A DNA stretch of 64,000 bases. It comes from Pseudomonas sp. NFACC02 (lineage in GTDB: Bacteria; Pseudomonadota; Gammaproteobacteria; Pseudomonadales; Pseudomonadaceae). Location of the stretch: assembly GCF_900110765.1 (NCBI RefSeq), contig NZ_FOEO01000008.1, positions 62,001 through 126,000 on the forward strand. The letters are read 5' to 3'. Below are positions 1 to 9,741 of the stretch, piece after piece. The stretch's first letter is position 1; each line of letters starts with the position of its first letter. The notes below the pieces were generated by a model. It made no database searches, was not told where the DNA came from, and saw nothing but the letters and a program-made list of their open reading frames with translations. Both the position numbers and the translations under genes were made by a program.

Positions 1-243
1 AATATCTGCATCTGTGTGCTCGAAGACGCGAGACTCAGAGATTGACTCCAGTCCTTCCTGGTAACCCACGTATTGCATGATCAGGTTGTACATCCGGACG
101 TCCCTTTCTGCTGTAGCTCGTGAACCGCGCCAGCGGAGCGGCAGTTGCTGCTTATGCTCAGCAGCACGATATGTATAGAACGCAGCGGTGAAAGGTACCA
201 ACTGGCCATACGATAAAAATGGCAAACCGCTGGAGCTTGAGCC
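1..243 (-). other. Open reading frame running off the left edge, unidentified
   Basis: On the minus strand a frame stays open from a TAA at 244-246 to the window edge. It has an ATG at 93 followed by plausible-looking protein sequence (MYNLIMQYVGYQEGLES...). The plus strand of the same stretch can also be read as a short C-terminal tail (NWPYDKNGKPLELEP, stop at 244-246), so it is not clear which strand codes. I do not recognise either product. It lies inside the transposon cargo, and the sequence to the left would decide it. Confidence 0.25.
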
Positions 244-262
244 TTAGAGCTTGGCTAACTGT

Positions 263-1078
263 CTACGGACTCGCACGCCCTGAAGCTCCCGGCCCTGAAG
301 ATGCCTGCTTCTTTTTGCGGCTTAGCTTTGGCCAAGACACGCCCGACGTCAGCTCCTCCTGAGGACTCGCAAGTCCCGGTATCACTTTACTTGCGGTCAA
401 CCATGACAACCCGAATGCAAACAGCCCGGCCTGTTCGCCGTAGAACACACGGTGAGGAATGGAGCGAACAATGGGTATCCACTCACCCAGGACTAGAACA
501 ACCAGAGATGCGATCATCAGCCATCCGCACCCCGTATAGACCTTCATTCGGCGTCTCGCTTCTTTATGAGTTTTGTCCTTCTGATATTTTTCCTTGGCAC
601 GGCCGTGGAAAATGCGGCAAAACTCGGCCAAAACCAAAAATAGAACGGCGGCTGCGACGTAATGGACGTGTGACATCCGGCCCAGTGCATCAGCCTGAAC
701 ACTAAGAAGTCTCCAAAGGACTACTGGATCGCTCGAAGTCGTCTGCGCACAGTGACACGGATGCAAAGCCACCCCCATTGCAGCGATAGCACCGATCTTG
801 CTCAGGTACTTTTCCCACCGACTCGCCCCGTTGTAGGCAATCAAGAATGCGGAAACCGCGAACAGCGATCCGACAAAAAAGTCCCGTGCCCGCCCCCCTT
901 CGAAATAAGCAGCGCTAATCGAATCGATGTCTTCTTTGGAAAGAGTAGCGCATAGGGAAGCGAGCCCGATGGCTATGAGACCCACCAGAAATTTAAGCGT
1001 GCGTTGATCAATGTCGCTAGGTTCTAGAGTTGTTTTCCCCTTCGCACCAGCCCTTAGCGGTTTGCCCTGATTGCTCAT
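263..1078 (-). CDS. Multi-pass membrane protein, DUF998-like
   Basis: A 271-residue protein starting at an ATG. About six hydrophobic segments are visible, near residues 29-46, 65-83, 93-105, 139-155, 185-204 and 216-232. The loop between the second and third segments (SRWEKYLSKIGAIAAMGVALHPCHC) and the upstream IDSISAAYFEGGRARDFFVGSLF stretch resemble small uncharacterised integral membrane proteins of the DUF998 type. The C-terminal tail of about 35 residues is basic and rich in Ser, Lys and Gly, probably cytoplasmic. Function is unknown. It is a single gene in the cargo, with no close partner on the same strand. The family assignment rests on pattern only and is tentative. Confidence 0.6.
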   Translation of the reverse strand: MSNQGKPLRAGAKGKTTLEPSDIDQRTLKFLVGLIAIGLASLCATLSKEDIDSISAAYFEGGRARDFFVGSLFAVSAFLIAYNGASRWEKYLSKIGAIAAMGVALHPCHCAQTTSSDPVVLWRLLSVQADALGRMSHVHYVAAAVLFLVLAEFCRIFHGRAKEKYQKDKTHKEARRRMKVYTGCGWLMIASLVVLVLGEWIPIVRSIPHRVFYGEQAGLFAFGLSWLTASKVIPGLASPQEELTSGVSWPKLSRKKKQASSGPGASGRASP

Positions 1079-1607
1079 AATAGGTCCCTCTTGAACGCAT
1101 CATTTCAAAAGTCGCAAGGGCACTTCAGGTGAGCGGTCACATCGGGTGACACGATCGGCCTATCTCTCCAGACTCGTTAGAGTTAGCCAAAACTCGAAGT
1201 TCTACCTAGTGCAGGATCCATTGTCGCCGCTGACATGCAGATCGTGGCAAGGCAGCCACAAGCATCCGATGACGGTTTGCACGGTCCAACAGAGCCACGT
1301 CGTGTGACGGCCCATGCATCGGTTGCGTTCGAGTTAGGTGCTGAACCAGACCTCTCGGCTACTACTGGAATACAGCCGCCGCGAAGTCAGCAATAGGTGT
1401 AGCACAGCCCCGCAGTTTCGTAGCGCATGCAATGCACATTCACTGGGGGCTGTAATCAACTTACTCAGGGCTTCGAGTGCGAAATTCTCGAAAGAGAATC
1501 GATGAGGCTCCCCTTTAGAACGCAACCATCACAGCGCGAAGCCTGACGATAGCGGAGTCCATTTCTGGGTGGCCTCAGTCGAGAATTTGCATGTCGACCT
1601 CGACGGA
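1079..1607. other. 529-base stretch without a supportable gene
   Basis: Only short open frames are found here, none with a good ribosome site or recognisable protein. The promoter of the membrane protein gene to the left should lie at its beginning. The remainder is probably decayed sequence, in line with the truncated genes immediately to the right. Confidence 0.4.
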
Positions 1608-2036
1608 TCAGGCGGCGAATCCGCCGTCGATGGTATGCACTGCTCCGGTCACGATTGCCGCGTCTGGAGAAGCGAGGTATGAGACCAGGCCAGCGACTTC
1701 ATCAGCGGTGGCATGCCGCCCGATGGCCATGACCCCGTGCATGAGTCCACTCATGGGGCCATCGGCAGGATTCATGTCTGTGTTGGTGGGACCCGGCTGC
1801 ACCAGGTTCACAGTAATACCCCGTGATCCGAAGTCTCGCGCGAGCCCGCGCACCATTCCCAGAAGCGCGGATTTGGTCATGGCATAAGCGGAGCCGCCGG
1901 GGAACGGCACGCGATCACCATTAACCGAACCGATGACGATGATTCGTCCATTTGCAGGCATGTTCCGGGCAGCCTCAACAGACGCGTAATAAGGCGCACG
2001 GATATTGACGTCGATCATCTGATAGGCGTCTTCCCC
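1608..2036 (-). pseudogene. Short-chain dehydrogenase/reductase, 3' part only
   Basis: This is the C-terminal half of an SDR oxidoreductase. The active-site region is present: the catalytic Tyr-Lys pair sits in GGSAYAMTKSALLGMVRGLA, preceded by the Ser of IIVIGSVNGD. The following GITVNLVQPGPTNTDMN and the C-terminal VTGAVHTIDGGFAA are typical of 3-oxoacyl-ACP reductase-like and BdcA-like members. The N-terminal Rossmann part with the TGxxxGIG cofactor motif is missing. Upstream of DVNIRAPYYASVEAAR the frame continues only to about 2036, where the sequence changes abruptly into a mexF fragment on the opposite strand. It cannot bind NAD(P) as it stands and is a remnant. Confidence 0.75.
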
Positions 2037-3210
2037 CCACCACCGGTTCTGGGCCTTGGCACCTTGGGTGGTTTCAAGATGCAGATCGAGGATCGTGGCT
2101 CGCTTGGCTATGACGCGTTAAACGCTGCTACACAAGCATTCCTCGCCAAAGCGGCGAAAGCCCCAGCTGGGCCCATCGTTCTCGATGTATCAGGTCAATG
2201 TTCCACAGTTGAACGTCGAGCTCGATCGTGTGAAAGCCAAACAGCTGGGTGTGTCTGTCACCGATGTCTTCGACACCATGCAGATCTACCTTGGGTCCCT
2301 GTACGTCAACGACTTCAACAAATTTGGTCGTGTCTATCAGGTGCGTGCTCAAGCGGACGCTCCGTTCCGTGCAACGGCTGAAAACATCGGCTTGCTGAAG
2401 ACCCGTAACGACAAAGGTGAAATGGTACCGCTGTCCTCGCTGATCAAAGTGACCACCACCTATGGTCCGGAGTCCGTGGTTCGCTACAACGGTTACCTCG
2501 CAGCTGACGTGAACGGTGGTCCGGCGCCGGGCTATTCGTCCAACCAGGCTCAGGCGGCTGTGGAACGTATTGCCGCAGAAACGCTGCCACGGGGTATGAA
2601 GTTCGAATGGACAGACCTGACCTACCAGCAGGTCCTGACCGGCAACTCCGCCCTCTGGGTATTTCCGATCAGCGTGCTGTTGGTGTTCCTGGTGCTGGCA
2701 GCGCTGTACGAAAGTCTGACCCTGCCATTGGCAATCATCTTGATCGTACCGATGAGCATTCTGTCTGCCCTGGTCGGCGTATGGCTGACTCACGGCGACA
2801 ACAACATCTTCACTCAGATCGGCTTGATGGTACTGGTCGGTCTATCGGCGAAGAACGCGATTCTGATCGTTGAGTTCGCCCGCGAGTTGGAGATGCAAGG
2901 TCGCACCATCGTGCAGGCCGCTATCGAGGCTTGCAGGTTGCGCCTGCGTCCGATCTTGATGACATCCATAGCCTTCATCATGGGCGTAGTGCCACTGGTG
3001 TTCTCGACCGGTGCTGGTGCGGAAATGCGCCAAGCCATGGGGATCGCGGTGTTCTTCGGCATGCTCGGCGTGCCCCTCTTCGGGCTGATGCTGACTCCCG
3101 TGTTCTACGTGCTGCTGCGCAAGCTGTCCGGCGTCGCGCATCTTGAGGACAAACACGGAAGGCATCCGCACTTCGGAGCTGACCTGAACAGTCACGAGAC
3201 CTCCGACTAG
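2034..3210 (+). pseudogene. mexF: RND efflux pump inner membrane protein, 3' fragment with frameshift
   Basis: The sequence encodes about the last third of a MexF-type RND transporter (full-length family about 1050 residues). It begins at PPPVLGLGTLGGFKMQIEDRG, part of the periplasmic porter domain, and ends at a normal stop. The translation follows frame 3 to about 2170 (FLAKAAKAP) and then continues in frame 1 (SFSMYQVNVPQL...), so there is a one- or two-base indel around 2170-2185. The distal part keeps the transmembrane helices (ALWVFPISVLLVFLVLAALYES, LSAKNAILIVEFA). The first two thirds, including the proton-relay aspartates of TM4, are missing. It is followed by a broken oprN, as expected of a mexEF-oprN-like operon, and no functional pump can be made from it. 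Confidence 0.85.
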
Positions 3211-3292
3211 GCAGCCTACACCACCGAGGGTCACGTCTCTCAGCCTTCAACTTCTACGGCAAACGCCGCTTACGAGAAGTAAGGAAAACGAC

Positions 3293-4810
3293 ATGAAAAT
3301 GTTCTCATTGAATCGTCTGTTGTTGAGCACTGTGTGGCTGACAACCGTGTTAGCCACCGCCGGCTGATCCCTGGCACCAGCCTATCTCAAACCGAATGTA
3401 TCGATGCCTCCGGCATACAAGGAAGAGAAGGTTCAAGAGCCGCGCACTGCGTTGTCAGCTGCAGAAGCAGGCTCCTGGAAAACCGCGGAGCCATCCGAGG
3501 ATGTTGCTCGCGGAGACTGGTGGATGGTGTTCAAGGATCCCGCGCTGAACGATCTGGAAGCCTAGGCAGCCAGTGCCAACCAGAACCTGGCCGCTGCAGC
3601 CGCACGCCTGAAAGAAGCACGGGCGCTGAACGTAGCTGCGCGAGCCGGATTGTTCCCGCCCCTGGATGCGGGCTTCGGCCCGACACGTCAAAAGGTTTCT
3701 GGTGCATCGCAAGGCCTGTCCAACAATGCCAACGTTCCTGCGCAAACCCTGTGGCGCGCGCAGGCCGGGATCTCCTACGAGGTCGACATGTTTGGGCGTG
3801 TTGCCAACACCGTAGAAGCAGCGAAGGACGACATGCAGCAGAGCGAGGCCCTCTTCCGCTCGGTGCATCTGGCGTTACAAGCTGATGTGGCTCAGAACTA
3901 CTTCGCTTTGCGCGAGTTCGACGCTGAAGCCCAGGTGTTTGCAGAAGCGGTAGCGTTGCATGAGCAGGCCGTCAAACTCGTACAGCAACGCTACGAGCTA
4001 GGTGAGATCAGTGAACTGGATCTGGCCCGTGCGAAATCGGAACTGGCTTCGGCTCGCTCCGACGCCATGACGGTACAGCGCATGCGGGCGGCATCTGAAC
4101 ACAGCCTTGCGGTACTGCTGGGCAAAACGCCGGCCGAGTTCTCGATCGCTGCCAACCCGCTGGTGGCAGTCAATCTGCGAATTCCAGCAGGCCTGCCGTC
4201 TACACTGCTTGAACGACGCCCCGATATCGCGGCGGCGGAAAGAGCAATGGCTGCATCCAACGCTCGTATCGGTGTAGCGAAGGCGGCGTTCCTCCCATCG
4301 CTGACTCTGACAGGTGCCGGAGGCTTTGAGTCGGACTCACTGGGTAGCCTGTTCAAATGGAGCAGTCGTACCTTCCTACTTGGCCCGCTTACAGGCACTG
4401 CACTGAACCTGCCGATCTTTGACGGCGGTAAACGCAAAGGGGACCTGGCCAACGCACGAGCGGTGTACGAAGAGAACGTCGCGACCTATCGCCAGCAGGT
4501 ACTGGTTGCTTTCCAAGAAGTGGAAGACGGGCTCTCCGATCTGCGCATTTTCGAAGATCAGACCCAGACCCCGGCCGAAGCAGTAGATGCATCAGCCCGT
4601 GCCGCGCAATTGTCGCGCTCTCAGTATAACGAGGGTGCAGTCACCTACCTGGACGTCATCGATGCAGAAAGGACCGTCCTGCAAACACGACGGACAGCTG
4701 TTCAACTGCAAGGCCTGCAGGCTGCATCCACCATCAACCTGATCCGCGCACTCGGCGGCGGCTGGGGTGAAATGAAGCATTCTGACGACGTAAAAGTCTC
4801 CCAGCGATAA
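3293..4810 (+). pseudogene. oprN: Outer membrane efflux lipoprotein OprN-like, two in-frame stops
   Basis: From ATG 3293 (AAGGAAAA upstream) the frame reads as an OprM/OprN-family outer membrane factor of 505 codons, the normal size for the family. It is interrupted twice: TGA at 3365-3367 and TAG at 3563-3565. The first stop falls exactly where the lipobox cysteine is expected (signal LLSTVWLTTVLATAG, then stop, then SLAPAYLKP), so a TGC-to-TGA change is the simplest explanation. The second is probably CAG to TAG in LEAQAASANQNLA. The rest, 3650-4810, is open and well conserved (typical OEP repeats such as LLERRPDIAAAERAMAASNARIGVAKAAFLPSL). It is best read as a dead gene, together with the truncated mexF in front. 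Confidence 0.88.
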
Positions 4811-4811
4811 C

Positions 4812-4855
4812 AAAAAACAGGACTCGCCATTGGTGGCCCTTTTTTTGTTTTGACT
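4812..4855 (+). terminator. Possible terminator after oprN
   Basis: A weak imperfect hairpin centred on GCCATTGGTGGC is followed by CCTTTTTTTGTTTT. The A-run before and the T-run after could extend the stem. The position directly after the oprN stop fits a rho-independent terminator, but the stem is poor. Confidence 0.4.
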
Positions 4856-4940
4856 GGCGGATAGCGTGGAACACATGCGAGGCGACTCTCATCCATACGC
4901 CTCGCAACCTAGCACCGTGGAATTTGGAGAGACCATCGTG

Positions 4941-5237
4941 ATGACCGAAGCCATCAGCATCATTGAAGTGTATGCAGTTCAGGGGAGCTCAGAGTCCTTG
5001 GAGGGGCCGCTTTCCTCGCTGGTAGACACCCTTAGAAAAAACCCGGGATGTGTTTCCTATAGCGCTGTTCGCAGCCACTCTCAGCCCAATCTGTGGATCG
5101 TGACCGGGCTGTGGGAATCAGGCCCGACAATGGAGGAACACTTCAGCCACCCAGCCCTATGTGACGTGATGAAGCTACTTTCTTGGGATGCAGTCAGCAA
5201 GATTGCCGCCAGTGGTTTTCTCAAATCAGAAGGCTGA
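4941..5237 (+). CDS. ABM-domain (antibiotic biosynthesis monooxygenase fold) protein
   Basis: 98 residues from ATG 4941, with GGAGAG about 10 bases upstream; a longer frame from 4866 is possible but lacks support. The protein matches the small dimeric alpha-beta barrel ABM fold: an opening strand (ISIIEVYAVQ), a helix (LSSLVDTLRKNPGCVSYSAVRS), a central strand (LWIVTGLWESGPTMEEHFSHPAL) and a final helix with DAVSKIA. The WESGPTMEEHFSHP segment is the family signature (W-x-S-x2-x2-x-H). Members include quinol oxygenases and haem-degrading enzymes, and the substrate cannot be told here. It may once have been part of the efflux cluster, as stress-induced ABM genes often accompany RND pumps (inference). 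Confidence 0.7.
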   Translation: MTEAISIIEVYAVQGSSESLEGPLSSLVDTLRKNPGCVSYSAVRSHSQPNLWIVTGLWESGPTMEEHFSHPALCDVMKLLSWDAVSKIAASGFLKSEG

Positions 5238-5356
5238 GCAGTGCTCTATTTTTTGCCGACTCCCCCCTTAAATGAAGCCCCTTGTTTGGGCGTATACACA
5301 GGCATTCAAACAGGTATCTTGATCATTCGGGCCGTGCCTATCCAGGAGGAAATCAA

Positions 5357-5563
5357 ATGAAAAGTGCCCAGAAGTTGGCAGCATGGAGTGCAGTCTTTCT
5401 ACTGACAGATGGGAAAGTTGTGTGCCGTGGCTGCGAGCAATCCCAAATGCTCGCCGACGACCCAATACCCTTTCCACATTTGCCAGATTGCAAACACCGC
5501 CAAGAGCGATTCGAGCATCCCTGGGCCTCGCTTCACAACATCCTTGATACTGCCAGAGGATGA
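5357..5563 (+). CDS. Small Cys/His protein, 68 residues
   Basis: The start ATG at 5357 has a strong ribosome site (CAGGAGG, 7 bases ahead). The product MKSAQKLAAWSAVFLLTDGK continues with VVCRGCEQSQ, then FPHLPDCKHRQERFEHPW. The Cys-x2-Cys pair followed by His-x3-Cys-x-His looks like a single small zinc site of about 30 residues. Proteins of this general plan are recurrent small orphans on Pseudomonas mobile islands (recollection, not searched). Function is unknown. The gene stands alone about 110 bases before the large nuclease-like gene on the same strand, so the two may be co-transcribed. Confidence 0.65.
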   Translation: MKSAQKLAAWSAVFLLTDGKVVCRGCEQSQMLADDPIPFPHLPDCKHRQERFEHPWASLHNILDTARG

Positions 5564-5671
5564 GCCTCGCTGCTGTTGCTGAGCTGCTTTGCACTTTTCG
5601 TGCACAAGGCGGACCTGCTTACACAACCATAAAATGAAACCGATAAAGAGCCATACAAAAGGAAGTGTTAG

Positions 5672-8600
5672 ATGGGAAAGAAATCTCGGGAAAAACGCGA
5701 GCGTAAAGCCGCAAAAGCAACTCTGGGTCCGCTACTATGGCCCGAGGGTTTTGAGTCGTTGTTCGGGCAGGGCGCACCCGCTCCAGAGATCGATGTAAAA
5801 TTTCAGCAACGTGTTGAACAGACTCGCCAGGTTTTCTTGCGTTACAGACGCATGGATACAGCGCTGGCCCTTTGTGCATCGGATCTGTGGCCTGCAAATG
5901 TAGCGAGCCCCGTCAAACATATGTTCGCGTGGGCGGTTCTGCTAAGAACCGAGGACTCGGTTCCTGAAGCATTGCCCATCGGAACCTACGAAGAGTTCGA
6001 GAACTTCGCCAAGGTGCTTTATGCAGTTTGGCCGGAGTTTCCAATGCTTGAGGATTTCTCTCCAGAAGCGGACTGGGGTCAGACCAGAGTAAAACTGGAT
6101 TCTGATTTCGTACCCATATTCTACGGAAGCTCCATTGAGCGAATTCCGGACTTTGTAGAAGCGTTCCGCATCTCTTATGCGGGCGTCGACAACGCTCAGG
6201 TCGACATGGACCTTGCCATCGCAGCACAGGCTCATATCATTCAGTCGATACCACATTTAGCATCCGCGCCACTGCCAAAGCCTCGAAGTGGATACGTGGA
6301 AATCCCATCGGAAGAATTCTGGCTCAGCGTTCGGCCAGCGATCCTTCAGCTTGACCGAGGCTTGGTCGAGCGGCGCATCCACGCCAGCAAAGAGCTTAGT
6401 ACGGACTTTGGACCGTTAGGGGATCCCCTCACGAGCGATGGGTTTGGCAATGCAGTGATGGAGGGAACCATTCTCCCATTCATCGGCGTGACCGACGGCG
6501 AGCATTGGGTCCCCATTTCTGTACGAAGTATGCCAGGCGTCGTGATCGATCATTGGGCTTCACGGGATGCCGCCCCCTTGGGGGAGTCAGTTCACAAAAT
6601 GCTTGGCCGCTTTGTTGCAGCACGGTTTAGCCATACCCGTACTGGCCCATTTACGTTGGTAATTGACGAGAACCACATAAGCGAGCTTCCGATTAGCTGC
6701 CTCATCTCAACCGAATCAGGCGTTTATCTGGTGTGCGCTTGCGACCATCGCTCGTATCCACAAGCCTCTGAGGCCTCACGGCGGGTATATGCGGCGCTGA
6801 ACCGGAGCAGGCGCGTTTACTTTGTGACGACTGACGGACGCGAATTCACCATAGGGCCCGATGAGGATCACAATCTCACGGCTGACGATGTTCGAATTCT
6901 GATCGTGCTTACCCAGTCAGATACGGCATTGGGGATGATAGAACCCGCCAAGCTACCCGCGAGGCTTATTCCACTAGCAGACTTCATTACGATCGTTGAT
7001 GAATTGGATGGGCCAGATGATCTCGAGCCATTTTGGCAATTTATAGACGGCCAAAAGGGAATGTTCGGCCCGTTGTCCAGTGGGATGGCCGATCTTTTCG
7101 CCTCGTACAAGGACAGTCATGGAGTTTTGGTAGACGGCGCTATGGCGCCCACCATGATAATGCTGGACACCAGTTGGGGGTCTTCAAGACGCTTCAAAGA
7201 ACTCTGTTCATTTTGGGAGGTTGCGCCAAGCAAATTTCCGACGGACTCTGCAGCCTGGCGATTGTCGCCCGCAACCGCTGGCGTCACGAGAATGAATTCG
7301 CGAAGCTTGCCGTTGTTCGGATTTTCATCCCAAGCTGGGTCTTGCACAGTCCAGACCGTGGTTCATATCTCCCCGCATCTGCAGATTTTGGATGGGCGGA
7401 TGCTTGAGATGTTTGCGCACCTCCTAACAGATCAATTCTTTAGGCACAGCGACCTGCTTTCAGAGCTTCCATTGCTCGAACAGCCGCATCTGGTGTTTAG
7501 TTTTGGAGTCCATTCTCATGACACAGTCCCGCCTGACCAATCGCCAGAGCCCCTCGCAGCGTTCCCCGCTGTTGTCCTGTCAGCGTCGCGAATTGAAGCC
7601 CGCCCCCACAATGTGCTGTTGAAAGTAAGCACCCGTGCGATATTGGCGGGCCTGAACGGCGCCACGGACGCGACTTTTGAGGTCAGATGCCTCATTGAAT
7701 TGCTCCAACTCTGTCACCGTGAGTTTGGTTTGTCGCTTCCGGAAGGGTTAGTCGAAGCGCTCCGAACCAGAGCATCTGCCGCAGCACGGTTCCGTTTACA
7801 GCATGCGAAGCGTCTTGTGGATGTGCCTGACTATGCAGATCCCGTCATTCCATCCCCGATGGACTACAAGCTAGCCCGCAAACACTTGGCAGTCGCGATG
7901 CAAAAGTTGGGCTTCAACCCTGGCCGATATGAGCTCAAAGAAGCCAAGTCCAAGATTGATGCTGGACGAGATTTTCTCCGTGGCCATATCGAGGGGCTAC
8001 TTGCTTCGCTAGACCAGCGCCAGCTCGTACAGCACTGCATCGAGCAGCATGATGCCCTCATCGCCGCTGAGAGATTTACAATTCAGAGAGCCCAGCAAAG
8101 TCTTACGCACGATGTCGAGTACGACCGCTTTGAGGCCGTGGAAAAAGCGCGTAAAGACCTTGGGTCTGCCGCCCGCCATTACCGATACCTGCTGGAAAAA
8201 GCTCTCAGCTCGAATCGCCAAGGCTCGGGGCAGGTTTCAAATGAGACCCTACGTGAGCTGGTAGGACTGGTCGATTGGTACAAGGTCCTGGCTGACGCCG
8301 GCGACGTGTTGCACACCGGTGTCGACGTTGGTGGCATTGAGATCGACGACTTCTATATTCCAGAAGTTTTCTATTCAACTGACTCAGGTGAGAGAGGAGA
8401 GAAATTCGCGCGGGAGTATGCCAAGTCTCGACTGGGTATCGACCTGAAAGGTCAAGACGAGGTGGTCGGCCCTTTTGAAGAGCTACTTGCTGACGAAAAA
8501 CTCCGTGAGGCGTTCAAACAGGACTTGGGGTTCGAACTGCAGCACCTGCTCAGTGCGCTGGCGATCCTCTCGCAGCCGGTACAACTTGGTTTGGCGGACG

Positions 8601-9490
8601 CCCTCGCGCTTTCGTACTCAGCAACTGTCGAAACGATAGCGCAGCTTCTGATCGAACGTATCGAAGGCCTAGGAAGCTCAGAAAGCGTCGCGATCCTAGA
8701 GTTTTTGACGTTATCTGGCCCTAATATTCTTCGCCTCGCGGGGCGGGATGTGGACGAGGCAGAGGTGCCCTATTGGGAACACAATAAAAGGGTTCACCGA
8801 TACACGATTCGCCCATTGATAGTTGAAGGGAACTCTCTTCGATGGGGCGCAGAGACCGCCAGTCGTGCCCTGAATATCTGGAGCTCCTCCGTCAGAGATG
8901 GATACCTTCCCGCCGATTTTGCATGGCCGAATGTCGACCCCTTAATCAGAAACATCAAGGAAGGAATCGAGAAACGACTCGAGGCACGGGCAGGAGAGGT
9001 GATTCTCAGGCATACGCCTTACGTGGTTTGTAATCTGGATTTTTATCGCAGATTCCGCAGCGAGCGATTTGAGGACGTAGGCGACTTTGACGTTTTTGCG
9101 TACTGGCCAGACACGGATACGCTCCTGGTTGCGGAATGCAAATACAACCAGCCGCCACATTCGATGAAGGACACCCGACGACTCAGAGATAAAATCTTTG
9201 GCAAGAGCGAGGATGACCGGAACGGCCAATTCAGTCGGATACTGCGCCGAAGGCAATTCCTTCTACAAAACAGATCCCGATTGCTGGAGCTTCTTGGATG
9301 GAAGGCGCACGAGGGCACGCAACCGCGCAACCTGGAGATCTATGTCAGTCGAGCGGTCTACTACTGGATGGTTCATCCGCCCTACACAGTCCCGACCGCG
9401 TTTGTGCGAGTTGATGCTTTAGACGCATGGGTCGCACAACAGGTAGTTGGGCAGCCTGTGATTACCGATGCCGCACCAACCTCTGACTGA
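5672..9490 (+). CDS. 1272-residue protein with C-terminal PD-(D/E)xK nuclease motif
   Basis: The start at ATG 5672 has AAAGGAAG eight bases ahead. The N-terminus is very basic (MGKKSREKRERKAAKA), as in nucleic-acid-associated proteins. Most of the length matches nothing I can name. It contains a helical stretch with coiled-coil character near residues 760-860 (LEKALSS, RAQQSL, EAVEKARKDLGSAARHYRYLLEK). Near the C-terminus is a classic restriction-endonuclease-like core: a glutamate-bearing helix (EKRLEARAGEV), GDFDVFAYW with D1140, then VAECKYN with E1155 and K1157, giving D-x14-E-x-K. This motif is typical of PD-(D/E)xK nucleases. The gene is followed at 251 bases by a 269-residue gene on the same strand. 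Location among Tn7-like cargo next to a Septu-like module suggests a defence role (inference). No Walker motif or helicase motif was seen. Confidence 0.8.
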   Translation: MGKKSREKRERKAAKATLGPLLWPEGFESLFGQGAPAPEIDVKFQQRVEQTRQVFLRYRRMDTALALCASDLWPANVASPVKHMFAWAVLLRTEDSVPEALPIGTYEEFENFAKVLYAVWPEFPMLEDFSPEADWGQTRVKLDSDFVPIFYGSSIERIPDFVEAFRISYAGVDNAQVDMDLAIAAQAHIIQSIPHLASAPLPKPRSGYVEIPSEEFWLSVRPAILQLDRGLVERRIHASKELSTDFGPLGDPLTSDGFGNAVMEGTILPFIGVTDGEHWVPISVRSMPGVVIDHWASRDAAPLGESVHKMLGRFVAARFSHTRTGPFTLVIDENHISELPISCLISTESGVYLVCACDHRSYPQASEASRRVYAALNRSRRVYFVTTDGREFTIGPDEDHNLTADDVRILIVLTQSDTALGMIEPAKLPARLIPLADFITIVDELDGPDDLEPFWQFIDGQKGMFGPLSSGMADLFASYKDSHGVLVDGAMAPTMIMLDTSWGSSRRFKELCSFWEVAPSKFPTDSAAWRLSPATAGVTRMNSRSLPLFGFSSQAGSCTVQTVVHISPHLQILDGRMLEMFAHLLTDQFFRHSDLLSELPLLEQPHLVFSFGVHSHDTVPPDQSPEPLAAFPAVVLSASRIEARPHNVLLKVSTRAILAGLNGATDATFEVRCLIELLQLCHREFGLSLPEGLVEALRTRASAAARFRLQHAKRLVDVPDYADPVIPSPMDYKLARKHLAVAMQKLGFNPGRYELKEAKSKIDAGRDFLRGHIEGLLASLDQRQLVQHCIEQHDALIAAERFTIQRAQQSLTHDVEYDRFEAVEKARKDLGSAARHYRYLLEKALSSNRQGSGQVSNETLRELVGLVDWYKVLADAGDVLHTGVDVGGIEIDDFYIPEVFYSTDSGERGEKFAREYAKSRLGIDLKGQDEVVGPFEELLADEKLREAFKQDLGFELQHLLSALAILSQPVQLGLADALALSYSATVETIAQLLIERIEGLGSSESVAILEFLTLSGPNILRLAGRDVDEAEVPYWEHNKRVHRYTIRPLIVEGNSLRWGAETASRALNIWSSSVRDGYLPADFAWPNVDPLIRNIKEGIEKRLEARAGEVILRHTPYVVCNLDFYRRFRSERFEDVGDFDVFAYWPDTDTLLVAECKYNQPPHSMKDTRRLRDKIFGKSEDDRNGQFSRILRRRQFLLQNRSRLLELLGWKAHEGTQPRNLEIYVSRAVYYWMVHPPYTVPTAFVRVDALDAWVAQQVVGQPVITDAAPTSD

Positions 9491-9503
9491 ATCCGCGCTT
9501 GAA

Positions 9504-9534
9504 AGCTTGCCGGCGCAATCGCTGCTGGCAAGCT
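9504..9534. repeat. Inverted repeat after the large gene
   Basis: AGCTTGCC and GGCAAGCT form 8-base arms around a 15-base loop that contains a smaller GCG/CGC pair. It lies 14 bases after the stop of the 1272-residue gene. There is no T-run, so it may be a rho-independent element with a weak tail, an RNA-stabilising hairpin, or chance. Confidence 0.35.
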
Positions 9535-9741
9535 CTATCTCCACGTAGCAGGAAGCGCTTCCTCCCTGAAACCTCTCCCGGCTGTACACCGCTTCTCTAC
9601 TGGCGGACGCGGGTACTTCTAGGCGCCAAGTTGAGAGATCGCAGCACGTACCTGAACAACTCTGAAAAAATTTTGCCGGGGTACCGACACATTGGTGCAA
9701 GTCACATAACTTGAGCGCAGCTACTTACTAGAGTTCCAAAC

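Noticed and set aside
645..665. GCTGCGAC near 652 as the inverted repeat of the other transposon end
   Set aside because: The match is only eight bases, without the AT-rich part or the TGTAGG terminus, and lies within the membrane protein gene.
3365..3367. TGA in the oprN lipobox read as selenocysteine
   Set aside because: A second stop (TAG) follows and no SECIS-like hairpin is seen; loss of function is simpler.
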